Of a stretch of DNA of 64,000 nucleotides, positions 25,952 through 34,681 are shown piece by piece (the stretch's first letter is position 1; every line of letters starts with the position of its first letter). The translations under genes were made by a program, and so were the position numbers. Below the pieces are notes generated by a model. That model searched no databases, was not told the origin of the DNA, and worked only from the letters and a program-made list of their open reading frames with translations. The stretch is from positions 1 to 64,000 of the forward strand of contig JBGVCG010000036.1 in assembly GCA_045226255.1 (NCBI GenBank). The letters run 5' to 3'. The stretch comes from UBA1181 sp045226255. Lineage in GTDB: Bacteria; Bacteroidota; Bacteroidia; Bacteroidales; Paludibacteraceae.

Positions 25952-27118
25952 TCACACATTCATATTCTTGTATATGTGAACCACATCATCCACATACCGT
26001 TCCGAAGAATAGCGTTCTTGCGCAGTATTGGCGATAGACTTATAATCAAACGGGTGATTCCACATCTCTTCTATCTTGCGTCTCAAATCCGAAGAATTAC
26101 CACTATCGAACACCATACCAGTTTTTCCAACGTCTATAAGTTCCGGTATACCTCCTATATCAGCCCCCAGCACGGGCGTGCCTAATGCCAACGACTCAAT
26201 AACAGTCAACGGATTGTTCTCACTCCACTCCGATGGTATCACCATGAACCGTGCGGATTCTAGGACAGGACGGATCTCATCCCAGTTTTTCTGGCCTAGG
26301 AATTCAATGGATTTTCCTTCAAACTTCTTCCTCAACTCCGATTCCAGGTCACCACCGCCAATCACAATAAGTTTATAAGGCAATTCCGCAGCGACACCGC
26401 AAAGAGTCTCTATTCCCTTCACCTTTGTCAGCCTGCCTAAATACACGAAATGATCAGATTTTTCAAAAGACGGATTCTCAACCTTCTTCACATCGATAAA
26501 ATTGCATAGCACCTTGAATTTCGACGCATCATAGCCTCCCTGAATACAGGTATCCGCCATGAATTGACTAGGTGGCAGAAACAAGTCACACGCCTTCTGT
26601 AGCCTTTCCTTGTTCCACTTTTTCGCCTCCAAATAACCGACAATAGCACCAGGCACACTTCCTGGCATACAACGGTGTCTAATCACCGCTTTTTTGTCCG
26701 TGAAGCACTCCGTGCACCACTTCCCGTCACGCATGCAAGTATAACATGGGCAAACCAATTTAGAGTCATGCAACGTCCATACAACACGGATGCCCCTATC
26801 GTGCGCGATCTCCGCAATGACAGGCGACAATTGTGTGTGAATATTATTGAGATGAACCACTTCAGGCTTAAAGTCGTCCAACAACGCAGTAAATTTCCGC
26901 TTCACCTCCGAATCCCCAAACGGACGGGAGAAAGCCTTTATCGCAGTCATATTCGATGGCCAATACTTACTCCATTCAGAAGGTTCATTTTGCGGATACT
27001 GCATCGCAAATATAGCGACATCATGACCCTTTGCCTTCAGCAACCGCTCCAACTCCATCATATAGATGCAGTCTCCGCCCCTACGGTAATAGAATTTATT
27101 TGCTAATAGAACCTTCAT
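25952..27118 (-). CDS. Glycosyltransferase family 4 protein
   Basis: A 388-residue protein from the ATG at 27118 (MKVLLANKFYYRRGGDCIYM); a TTG four codons upstream is less likely. The N-terminal region has YRRGG and LNNIHTQLSP. A Cys-rich stretch (VCPCYTCMRDGKWCTECF) is common in GT4 enzymes that begin this way. The C-terminal domain has the FVYLGRLTKVKGIETL motif and the E-x7-E site in PSEWSENNPLTVIESLALG. It is the last gene of the polysaccharide operon, 12 bp below licD, and ends at a terminator. Donor and acceptor sugars are unknown. Confidence 0.9.
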   Translation of the reverse strand: MKVLLANKFYYRRGGDCIYMMELERLLKAKGHDVAIFAMQYPQNEPSEWSKYWPSNMTAIKAFSRPFGDSEVKRKFTALLDDFKPEVVHLNNIHTQLSPVIAEIAHDRGIRVVWTLHDSKLVCPCYTCMRDGKWCTECFTDKKAVIRHRCMPGSVPGAIVGYLEAKKWNKERLQKACDLFLPPSQFMADTCIQGGYDASKFKVLCNFIDVKKVENPSFEKSDHFVYLGRLTKVKGIETLCGVAAELPYKLIVIGGGDLESELRKKFEGKSIEFLGQKNWDEIRPVLESARFMVIPSEWSENNPLTVIESLALGTPVLGADIGGIPELIDVGKTGMVFDSGNSSDLRRKIEEMWNHPFDYKSIANTAQERYSSERYVDDVVHIYKNMNV

Positions 27119-27130
27119 TCTTCCAACCAA

Positions 27131-27928
27131 TCATTTCCAATAAACATTGTTAATCGTATGAGGAGAGGTTCTTTCTCCTTCTGGAGGCAACTGCATATAA
27201 TCGCCATATTCATACGTAAGACATTCATCATAATCTTTGATGCACATAAACTTATTCGATTCAAAATCCATATAGCAATACTCCTCGAACCACTTCCTTG
27301 GCATAATACATTTCTCTGTCACGGCAGTTCCCGTCAAGACACCGACATATTTGGAATTTTCCTTGCCACCTTTCTTCACCGCATCATTGATTTGAATCAC
27401 AAGTTCCTTTAGAGAATACGGTAAGACAGTTAACCTCGCAAGACGGATTGCGATTCGCTTCCACCAGACATTCTTTTTGGAAGGTTTCAACAATTTGTAT
27501 CTGTACTTCTTTTTCAATGGGATAATAGACTTTATGAAGTCCTTGCATGACTGCTCATCATCAAACAAATCATCAATAGGAAACACATCTATTCCAATGC
27601 CAAAATTTGCCATTGTCGTATTTTCCTCCAACACAGTACGAGTATCGATTACCTTCGCAAACCCATAGCAATACTCCTCATCCTTCCTGTAATCATATAT
27701 TTTTATATACTCGTGCTCAAATCCTGATATGAGTTTCTCATAATCAGACCTCAACATCGCAATATCTATATCGTCATCCCACGGAATAAAGCCTTTATGT
27801 CGAACCGCCCCTAGCAAGGATCCATAGGCCAATGTGTACTTTAAACCGTTATTGCAACAATATTCGTGGACTGACTTTAAAATATCCAATTGGATATATT
27901 TCAATTCATCAACAGAAATTTCCCTCAT
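27131..27928 (-). CDS. LicD-family phosphotransferase
   Basis: A 265-residue protein from the ATG at 27928. The LicD signature is present in full: YGSLLGAVRHKGFIPW followed by DDDIDIAM (35-58). LicD proteins move phosphocholine or related phospho-alcohols from a CDP donor to glycans, and belong to the nucleotidyltransferase fold. The gene starts 2 bp after the stop of a cytidylyltransferase fusion. This tight coupling suggests that the fusion makes the CDP donor used here. A second LicD (42.2 kb) lies in the same locus. The transferred group is not known; choline genes (licA, licB, licC) are absent. Confidence 0.9.
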   Translation of the reverse strand: MREISVDELKYIQLDILKSVHEYCCNNGLKYTLAYGSLLGAVRHKGFIPWDDDIDIAMLRSDYEKLISGFEHEYIKIYDYRKDEEYCYGFAKVIDTRTVLEENTTMANFGIGIDVFPIDDLFDDEQSCKDFIKSIIPLKKKYRYKLLKPSKKNVWWKRIAIRLARLTVLPYSLKELVIQINDAVKKGGKENSKYVGVLTGTAVTEKCIMPRKWFEEYCYMDFESNKFMCIKDYDECLTYEYGDYMQLPPEGERTSPHTINNVYWK

Positions 27929-27930
27929 GA

Positions 27931-29277
27931 TCAAATGCGGACCAAATCAATGTTATTATAATAATCTGACAATAGCTTGACGACAGACTCAGATTCTTCA
28001 TCCGTAATATACATTGAATGTCGTTTGGTCTCTATTGATTTCAAGAAAGAAACCAATTCATATCTGATGCCTTCGCCCTCTAATTGATAAAAATATCTTT
28101 TGTTTTGAGTCGGATCCTCTCTCCGCACCTCAAAATAATCGGTCTTCCACCATGGTGCAGGCACATATATATAGCCATCCGTTCCAGAAACGATCAACTC
28201 ACCCTCGGTCTTAACACCCTTTCCTACCTTGATAGACGCAACCGCCTCAGGATAAACAAAATCCACCTTTGTAAAGGTGTCATACATGGTACCCTCATCA
28301 ACAATGTGTGATGTAATGCATTTACGAAGATATTCAGTGCCAAAAATTTGGAAAACAGGAAGTAATGCATTAGGTCCCCATGTGCAAAGACTATTCCATA
28401 TTTTCCCGAAATCCGCTTGTGTGGCATTTCTGTTCTTCAATTGAGTACAAGAACAGTCTACAGAATAAACTTTTCCTATTATTCCGCTTTTCACCAACAC
28501 AAGCAATCGATTATAGGCCGTTGAATAGGCAGTTCGAATAGCATTCATCAATATACAGCCTTTTTTTGAAGCCAAATCTTCAAGTTCTTTCAACTGCTCT
28601 ACATCAAGAGTAATCGGCGACTCACACAAAACATGTTTACCTTTTTCGAGAGCCTCTTTTATATGATCATAATGCAAAGAAGGATGAGATATCACATATA
28701 CAGCATCTACATCATCTAACATGTCAGAATAATTGTCGTAAACGGCCATATCAGAAGGTATTACCTCGCCCATATTTACGATACCACTATCGATGGTACA
28801 AAAGGATGATACTTTAAGTCCATTCACAAATTTACTCTCACGAATAAACTTTTCCAGATACTTAGTGCCTCCAATTAGCCCCATGGACAACTCTCGCTCC
28901 TTCGCACGTAACTCAGTGCTAGATATACCTTGGGTCCGATCCAAATATACCACCTTGCAGAACTCGTTCAAATAATCGAATTTTCCCACCCAATCAGAGC
29001 CTACCGTAAATATATCAACATCGTAACGTTTGATGTCATCTATCTTCTGACCTTCATACTCTTCTACTATAATCTGGTCGGCAAAACCTGTCGCACGAAC
29101 AGCTTCTATGCGTTCCATCAAGGATTGACGAACATTTATTTTACCCCGGTTTTGGTCAAAGCCATCCGCAGTTACACCAACAATCAGATAATCACCCAAA
29201 TCCTTGGCACGACGAAGCAGATTTATATGGCCTTGATGAAGCAAATCATAGGTGCCATATGTTATTACTTTCTTCAT
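27931..29277 (-). CDS. Cytidylyltransferase fused to a Gfo/Idh/MocA-like domain
   Basis: A 448-residue protein from the ATG at 29277 (a TTG two codons upstream is open). Residues 1-127 are a TagD/GCT-type cytidylyltransferase: GTYDLLHQGHINLL (8-21, with the HxGH site) and RTQGISSTELR (114-124). Residues 130-448 resemble a Gfo/Idh/MocA oxidoreductase: GLIGG near the start, AVYVISHPSLHYDHIKEAL and then KGKHVLCESPITL. The usual E-K-P of the active site is E-S-P here, so the catalytic lysine is replaced by serine, and the N-terminal dinucleotide motif is degenerate. The second half may bind a sugar or nucleotide without acting as a normal dehydrogenase. The gene lies between an aminotransferase and licD, so a CDP-amino-alcohol or CDP-polyol product is the best guess. 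Confidence 0.85.
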   Translation of the reverse strand: MKKVITYGTYDLLHQGHINLLRRAKDLGDYLIVGVTADGFDQNRGKINVRQSLMERIEAVRATGFADQIIVEEYEGQKIDDIKRYDVDIFTVGSDWVGKFDYLNEFCKVVYLDRTQGISSTELRAKERELSMGLIGGTKYLEKFIRESKFVNGLKVSSFCTIDSGIVNMGEVIPSDMAVYDNYSDMLDDVDAVYVISHPSLHYDHIKEALEKGKHVLCESPITLDVEQLKELEDLASKKGCILMNAIRTAYSTAYNRLLVLVKSGIIGKVYSVDCSCTQLKNRNATQADFGKIWNSLCTWGPNALLPVFQIFGTEYLRKCITSHIVDEGTMYDTFTKVDFVYPEAVASIKVGKGVKTEGELIVSGTDGYIYVPAPWWKTDYFEVRREDPTQNKRYFYQLEGEGIRYELVSFLKSIETKRHSMYITDEESESVVKLLSDYYNNIDLVRI

Positions 29278-29291
29278 TTGCAAATATCTAA

Positions 29292-30371
29292 TTATATAAA
29301 TTTCTTCTCTCTCAAATCCAAGAATGCAGCAATAAGTTTATCATAATCTTCTTTTTGAAGATAGCCAATATGTCCAACACGGAATACACTGTCTTTCATT
29401 GAACCACCATTCGGGCAAATCCACATACCATACTCATCCTTAATCTTCAGAAATATTTCGTAAGCACTTTGTGTAGTGGGATGAAGAGGAGTAACCGCAT
29501 TGCTTAAAGACTCGGAAATTATCTCAAAAGGCAACTGATACTCCACTATTTTCCCCCGGAAATACTTGGCCAAATTCGCACATCGTTCAATTTCGACTTT
29601 TGCACCACCCATGGCTTCTATCTCCTTTAATCGAACATTGATTTGACGTAAGATCCCGACAGCTGGAGTCCAAGGAGTCTGTCCCCTCTCCATATTCTTC
29701 AGCGCAAGTTTCAAATCAAGATACTGACAGCAACACTTCGCCTTTTCGACACGTTCTAAGGCAGAAGGTGCAAGAACCATCACAGCAATACCAGGAGCAC
29801 AAGCCAATGCCTTCTGACTACCTGTAATCATCACACCAGCACCGACTTCTGCCATATCGAATGGATCACAAAGGAATGTACTAATAGTATCAACAATAAG
29901 AAAACAATTATTCCGCCTACAGAAATCACCAACCATGTTGATATCATAATGCACACCTGTGGATGTTTCGTGTTTCTGAATCAGGAAAGCGGTATATCCT
30001 TGCCCCTCATACGGAGCAAGGTGTTCCGGCTTTAATGACTTCCCATGTTCCAACTTGATTTCCGTGAAAGGAATTTCGTGCAGCGTCAACAATTCCACGA
30101 AACGCTCACCAAAACTACCACCATTCACCACCAATGCCTTATCCTTTTTTGTAAGGCAATTCATAATGGCAGCCTCCATTGCTCCCGAACCAGAGCAAGT
30201 CATGAATACCACACGAGAATCTTCGGTTGCGTGAGCGAACTTTTTCACGAAACGTTCATTCTCAAACATTGTCTCCGAAAACTCTGCAGTTCTAAAATAT
30301 GGCACTTGCTCGGCACCTATGGCACGTACAGCATCAGAGGATTGTACGGGGCCGACTGTAAAATTTATCAT
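29292..30371 (-). CDS. Class V aminotransferase (2-aminoethylphosphonate/serine-pyruvate type)
   Basis: A 359-residue PLP enzyme beginning INFTVGPVQ, the usual start of the PhnW/AGXT/SerC-like subgroup. GSGAMEAA (61-68) binds the cofactor phosphate, Asp161 in LIVDTIS contacts the pyridine nitrogen, and Lys187 in GSQKALA is the Schiff-base lysine. It would aminate or deaminate a small aldehyde or keto compound such as phosphonoacetaldehyde or dihydroxyacetone phosphate. No phosphonate genes (PEP mutase, phosphonopyruvate decarboxylase) are nearby, so a phosphonate role is not supported. Being 14 bp above the cytidylyltransferase fusion, it probably makes the amino group of the CDP-activated substituent. 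Confidence 0.85.
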   Translation of the reverse strand: MINFTVGPVQSSDAVRAIGAEQVPYFRTAEFSETMFENERFVKKFAHATEDSRVVFMTCSGSGAMEAAIMNCLTKKDKALVVNGGSFGERFVELLTLHEIPFTEIKLEHGKSLKPEHLAPYEGQGYTAFLIQKHETSTGVHYDINMVGDFCRRNNCFLIVDTISTFLCDPFDMAEVGAGVMITGSQKALACAPGIAVMVLAPSALERVEKAKCCCQYLDLKLALKNMERGQTPWTPAVGILRQINVRLKEIEAMGGAKVEIERCANLAKYFRGKIVEYQLPFEIISESLSNAVTPLHPTTQSAYEIFLKIKDEYGMWICPNGGSMKDSVFRVGHIGYLQKEDYDKLIAAFLDLREKKFI

Positions 30372-30378
30372 ATGACTC

Positions 30379-31584
30379 CTATTGTTTATTTATAATATTC
30401 CACAACCACACTTTCTGCCTATTACCCCACACATACTTTTGGAATAAAAGCTTAAGAGTTGGCTTCTTCGCCCATTTCTTGGTCAGTGATTTATAATCCA
30501 TCGAAAGGACATCGGACATAAACTCAGACCTTTTCTCATTCTTGGAAATAGTTTTACGCATTGGGGATTGATACTTAAGAGCATCCTCAAACCTAAGTTC
30601 ATGTCCAAACATCTTCGTTTGAGCAAGTTGCAATGCCTTTTTCCCCTTTTCGGTATTACATACTATTAATGAAGCTCCACCATTCTTACCGTACAATTCA
30701 GGACAATAGAGATGCACACCCCACAAATCACCCAAAGACACATCAGCCACCCTCGCCGTGTTAGCGAATTTGCATTCATAGCAAGATGGCCTACTCATCA
30801 AATGATTCAACCATATTGACCAAAATGGATTAAACCATCTATCTCGTTTTAACGTTAATCTCCGATTGGGATGAGACGACGAGTCCACGTTCAATAACAT
30901 GACTTCGAAATCCCATTTCCTATTATCCTTGTATCGATAATCTATGGAACTTATAAAATCACCATATTTATCTTTAATATACTCACTAAACCTTTTTACA
31001 TAATGTGGAGTAGGAACTCCCTCACATATTACTTCTATGGTAAGCAAATTGGATTGATCCACCTTTCCCAAAAAAGACCTAAGACCAGCAACTTGACACG
31101 GAGTTCCAGAGAACACAACCTTTTTCCCTTCCTTGAGGAAATTACGCACGTACCTATACGACTCTCCCATATGGCTCTGAGTGTACTTTGACCTACGGAA
31201 TTTCCCTAATTCAGACTTATCCGTAATAAAAGAATGGTAAACCTCCAAGCCTCTAGTTTCCGCACCAAATATCACATAATTCTCATCGCACCATGTTTCA
31301 ACAATCGCAGAGAAAGCACCACCAGAAGTACTCTCATCTTTAACTTTATCATCTAAATGATAGCCTCCATAAGCAACTTTATTATCCGCATATCGATCTG
31401 GCATTACTATTATGGGACAAACTTTCTCGCACAATCCACAATTGACACACTTCTCCTTATCAATCTGGGGATAACGGAACCCCTCCACGTCCTCCGGGAA
31501 TGAGATCGCACCACGGGAACATATTTGGCCACATGCCTCACAGCCCACGCAATCCGCCTTGTTGCCATCTGACAAATAACTCAT
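30379..31584 (-). CDS. Two-[4Fe-4S] FrhB/F420H2-dehydrogenase-beta-like protein
   Basis: A 401-residue protein from the ATG at 31584. Two ferredoxin-type cluster motifs open it: CVGCEACGQIC (Cys12, 15, 18, 22) and CVNCGLCEKVC (Cys46, 49, 52, 56). The FrhB-like domain follows, with STSGGAFSAI, GTPCQVAGL and the late KFANTARVADVSLGDLWG. Family members transfer electrons from reduced flavin or F420-like cofactors. Versions of this type are often encoded next to polysaccharide pyruvyl transferases in glycan loci, as here (2 bp gap). A redox step on a sugar or its pyruvyl group is possible but has no direct support in the sequence. Confidence 0.85.
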   Translation of the reverse strand: MSYLSDGNKADCVGCEACGQICSRGAISFPEDVEGFRYPQIDKEKCVNCGLCEKVCPIIVMPDRYADNKVAYGGYHLDDKVKDESTSGGAFSAIVETWCDENYVIFGAETRGLEVYHSFITDKSELGKFRRSKYTQSHMGESYRYVRNFLKEGKKVVFSGTPCQVAGLRSFLGKVDQSNLLTIEVICEGVPTPHYVKRFSEYIKDKYGDFISSIDYRYKDNRKWDFEVMLLNVDSSSHPNRRLTLKRDRWFNPFWSIWLNHLMSRPSCYECKFANTARVADVSLGDLWGVHLYCPELYGKNGGASLIVCNTEKGKKALQLAQTKMFGHELRFEDALKYQSPMRKTISKNEKRSEFMSDVLSMDYKSLTKKWAKKPTLKLLFQKYVWGNRQKVWLWNIINKQ

Positions 31585-31586
31585 AC

Positions 31587-32696
31587 TTATCTGCAATTAT
31601 CAAGTTCTTGTTTCAGGAATGCCAACGATTCTTTGCGGGCAGAATCAATGTTTGAGTGGACAGCGCCATAATCAATATCTTCAGAAATAGCCTCAGAGCC
31701 ATCTATCATTTTACGATCACGCAACCCAAAAAGGTCTAGCAATTCGTCGATTTTATTGTCACATTGCTCTCGTGAGAAAATAACGAACTTTGTACGGTAT
31801 TGAACCGAAAGGATCATTCCATGGAAAGAATTGGTCACGACGAACTCTGCATGCTTAACGAGGGACAAAAACTCTTCAACTCCAGCCTCATAGAACATCC
31901 TATGCTTTTCAGCCTGCGTGGCACGAAGACTAATCTCAATAACTTTCCACCCATTTTTTTCGGCCAAATCCTCCGCATACTTGGTCATCTTCGGATTATG
32001 ACGACGAGCATACAATAAAAGATACTTGCCTTCTTCCTGACGAGGCGCCGCAATAGTGTCGAAATCGCTCTTGCTCAGAAGCAATGTCGGATCGACCACT
32101 CTTTTAACAGGCACACTAGTATGCGATTTCAAATACTCCAGCATTGAATTCTCGCGAATGGCAAGCGCTTTGAAGTTCTGAAGGCGTTCATTAAGAATAG
32201 GATACGTCTTCTCGTCAAAATGCGCATCCCCGAAACTTGCGGCATAGGATACGGCATAGCCATTCTTCATCACAGGATAATTCGCATAATAGCCATCATC
32301 GAAACCGAATTCGTCGATACAAAAGACCGTATCACTTCCACACACAAATCCGTCCAGATTCTCATTCTCGACAATTTGGTCAAAGTTTTCCCTTGTATAC
32401 AATGTCTTTGTACGCTCGAACGCTTCCGTATAAAACCTGTCAAATTTCGCATAATTTTCACGAATCGCAGGAAGAGACAATTCACACATTCTTCGAGACT
32501 CCGCATCTGTATCCCACATATTCTTCATGGGATTTAAAGGATCCTTATCTTTCAGACAATCAGGACAATAATCGACCAAGATAGCCCGATGACCTAATTG
32601 TCCAATGGCTCTACAAAGAGACCATGATTGCAGAGCAGAACCGTAATTAGTGAAATTACAATGAATATTATAACTTATTACACCAATATTAAGCAT
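31587..32696 (-). CDS. Polysaccharide pyruvyl transferase family protein
   Basis: A 369-residue protein with the CsaB/WcaK-type layout: NFTNYGSALQSWSLCRAIGQ near the N-terminus, then GSDTVFCIDEFGFDDGYY, YAASFGDAHF, and VTNSFHGMILSVQ (the S-F-H-G motif) in the C-terminal part. Members add ketal-linked pyruvate from phosphoenolpyruvate to sugar hydroxyls, or act as related glycosyl or phospho transferases. It sits directly before the Fe-S FrhB-like gene and is the first gene after an internal promoter candidate (32740-32770). Function as a true pyruvyl transferase is likely but not certain, because the family is broad. Confidence 0.88.
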   Translation of the reverse strand: MLNIGVISYNIHCNFTNYGSALQSWSLCRAIGQLGHRAILVDYCPDCLKDKDPLNPMKNMWDTDAESRRMCELSLPAIRENYAKFDRFYTEAFERTKTLYTRENFDQIVENENLDGFVCGSDTVFCIDEFGFDDGYYANYPVMKNGYAVSYAASFGDAHFDEKTYPILNERLQNFKALAIRENSMLEYLKSHTSVPVKRVVDPTLLLSKSDFDTIAAPRQEEGKYLLLYARRHNPKMTKYAEDLAEKNGWKVIEISLRATQAEKHRMFYEAGVEEFLSLVKHAEFVVTNSFHGMILSVQYRTKFVIFSREQCDNKIDELLDLFGLRDRKMIDGSEAISEDIDYGAVHSNIDSARKESLAFLKQELDNCR

Positions 32697-32739
32697 ATCT
32701 ATATTTTTATTAATTCTGTATTACACTCTATAATTATTA

Positions 32740-32770
32740 CAAACATAGCAGAATGCGCTTATTTTTTCAA
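32740..32770 (-). promoter_or_regulatory. Internal promoter candidate in the polysaccharide locus
   Basis: Minus-strand TATGTTTG (32740-32747) is an exact -7 box. A TTG lies about 20 bp upstream. The pyruvyl-transferase-family ATG (32696) is 43 bp downstream. The site falls in the 62-bp gap between the GT2 gene and this gene. Confidence 0.5.
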
Positions 32771-33712
32771 CTTATTATAACATTCTATGAAAATCTCCTT
32801 AGGCGTTTTCTTTGTCAAAATAGTGCGACAAACATTCATGTCTCCAATGGAAAGGATATAATCCACGTTAGGCCTTTCCTTTAAAAGTCCCTTTATCCTA
32901 TGATAAATAAACCGTAAGGAGAAATGTACGAAGTAATATACCGACAAAAAATAGAACAGGAATCTATTCCCATGAGAATAGAAAATCACACCGCCTTTGG
33001 CATGCGCGGGGCGAGTGGCCGTTTGCACCATAGACAAAGACTTACCCGACATGCCCTCATAATGTATGATCTCCAAATCGGCATTCACATAGCACTTGTA
33101 CCCCAACCTATTCAATGTATCCGACACTGCAATATCCTCAGGGCAAAAGAAATAGGTCTCATCAAACCAACCTATTTTTCTAAACAACTCAGTTTTTATC
33201 AGGAAGGCAGCCCCAACAATATTATACGATTGGAACACACCCTGTTTGTTACAATATTTCGCTATGTTTTGTTTGTCTTTAAAGCCCCAATCGCTCCTCA
33301 TATTTATCCACCAATCCAAATACGCCCTGCCGCAAACCTGAGAGGATCCATCCGGATTAATCAATTTCGGGCTGACAATAGCGACATCCTCAGGCAGTCG
33401 CTTAATCGTCTCGACCAATTGGTCAATGACTGGCATACGCATCTCCGTGTCATCATTCACGACAAAACAATACTCCCCTTTCGCCTGTCGTAATGCCAAA
33501 TTGTTATTTTCAGAAAAGCCCCTGATCTCATCACTCTCTATAAAATTCACCCAGTCATAATCAGATTTCGCTTTTTGGAGATTCTCCTTACTGAACAAAT
33601 ATGCAACAACAAAGACCTCATAATCTACATTTGTATTCTTTTTAATACTATCTAAGCACAAATACAGATTCTTGAGATTATTCATGCATACTATAACAAT
33701 AGATACGACCAT
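32759..33712 (-). CDS. Glycosyltransferase family 2 protein
   Basis: A 317-residue GT-A-fold enzyme. It opens VVSIVIVCMNNLKNLYLCLD, has the ENNNLALRQAKGEYCFVVNDDTEM stretch with the metal-binding N-D-D, and YNIVGAAFLIKTELFRKIGWF before FFCPEDIAVSDTLNRLGYK, the usual E-D motif of rhamnosyl- and related GT2 transferases. A hydrophobic stretch near residue 250 may be an amphipathic membrane segment. It would extend the lipid-linked repeat unit in the cytoplasm. Donor unknown. It lies 12 bp below an acyltransferase gene. Confidence 0.9.
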   Translation of the reverse strand: MVVSIVIVCMNNLKNLYLCLDSIKKNTNVDYEVFVVAYLFSKENLQKAKSDYDWVNFIESDEIRGFSENNNLALRQAKGEYCFVVNDDTEMRMPVIDQLVETIKRLPEDVAIVSPKLINPDGSSQVCGRAYLDWWINMRSDWGFKDKQNIAKYCNKQGVFQSYNIVGAAFLIKTELFRKIGWFDETYFFCPEDIAVSDTLNRLGYKCYVNADLEIIHYEGMSGKSLSMVQTATRPAHAKGGVIFYSHGNRFLFYFLSVYYFVHFSLRFIYHRIKGLLKERPNVDYILSIGDMNVCRTILTKKTPKEIFIECYNKLKK

Positions 33713-33724
33713 AACATGAAATAT

Positions 33725-34681
33725 TTATTTGCGAATTCCTAAAATGGTTCTCGTCAAAGGGAACATGCCACTTAACATAGTCATTCCTATGCAAAAAGCC
33801 AACTCCGCCACTAACATCAAATAACTCGGGCAATTAATTCTTGAGAGCAATTGTATTTTAAACTCTAGGCAATGGAAACAAAGAATCGCCAAACTATTAT
33901 TCCCCAACCATACTAAGAAAGGAATCCTTTTCCAATCACAGATAAGCTTCACGATTCGATAAAGCAGCATTGTTCCGCCAACCGCGCCCAAGACATCAAT
34001 CGGCCAACATTTATAATAACAACGAGCCATGGACATACTGGAAAAAATCGCCACCGCAATCCAGACACAGACTAGCGATAGCTCCAATTTCCCAAGTCGT
34101 ATAGACTCATTATATTCTTTAATTTGTACCCCTATCCAATAAAAAATCAGAGCCGATAATCCCGGCAATATCGCAAATGGCAAATTAACATAATATCTAT
34201 CTAAACAAACAGCCCCAAGGGAAATCACCAGAACAAATATAAATTGGGACAAACGATTCGATATATATCGGGAGAGTTCATTATATACGATCTTGCACCA
34301 AAACAGTGCCCATAAAAACCAAATGGCCCCTATCGATTGAATATCAGAGAAATAGATTGATGTATGACTATTCGATCCACTTCCCCACAAAACAAGAATC
34401 AGATACCTTAAAAACTCATTTCCACCCCTGAAGATATCATACGTTAACCAAAACAGCAATATCAGCAATGAGGTGAAAATATACGGATATATCAGCCTTT
34501 TAAACCCATCGACAGCAACTCGTTTAAACTCCTTAAGCTTAAAAAAATAGCCGGAAAAGATAAAAAACAACGGCATATGAAAGGAGAATAGGAAATTCCC
34601 CGTATCACACATATGTCCAATTACTACAAGTAAAATGGCCACACCCTTCACACAATCAATTAACTCATTTCTTGATGACAT
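33725..34681 (-). CDS. Acyltransferase-3-family membrane protein (second of three)
   Basis: A 318-residue polytopic protein. The start ELIDCVKGVAILLVVIGHMC, with His in the first helix, and FSFHMPLFFIFSGYFFK are the family hallmarks. About nine or ten membrane segments follow. It probably O-acetylates a sugar of the repeat unit. Its ATG lies inside the last 17 bp of the beta-helix gene upstream, so the two are translationally coupled. It ends without the periplasmic SGNH domain found in longer family members. Confidence 0.86.
   Translation of the reverse strand: MSSRNELIDCVKGVAILLVVIGHMCDTGNFLFSFHMPLFFIFSGYFFKLKEFKRVAVDGFKRLIYPYIFTSLLILLFWLTYDIFRGGNEFLRYLILVLWGSGSNSHTSIYFSDIQSIGAIWFLWALFWCKIVYNELSRYISNRLSQFIFVLVISLGAVCLDRYYVNLPFAILPGLSALIFYWIGVQIKEYNESIRLGKLELSLVCVWIAVAIFSSMSMARCYYKCWPIDVLGAVGGTMLLYRIVKLICDWKRIPFLVWLGNNSLAILCFHCLEFKIQLLSRINCPSYLMLVAELAFCIGMTMLSGMFPLTRTILGIRK

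Noticed and set aside
27931..30371. Phosphonate (aminoethylphosphonate) biosynthesis
   Set aside because: The aminotransferase resembles PhnW, but PEP mutase and phosphonopyruvate decarboxylase genes are absent from the window.
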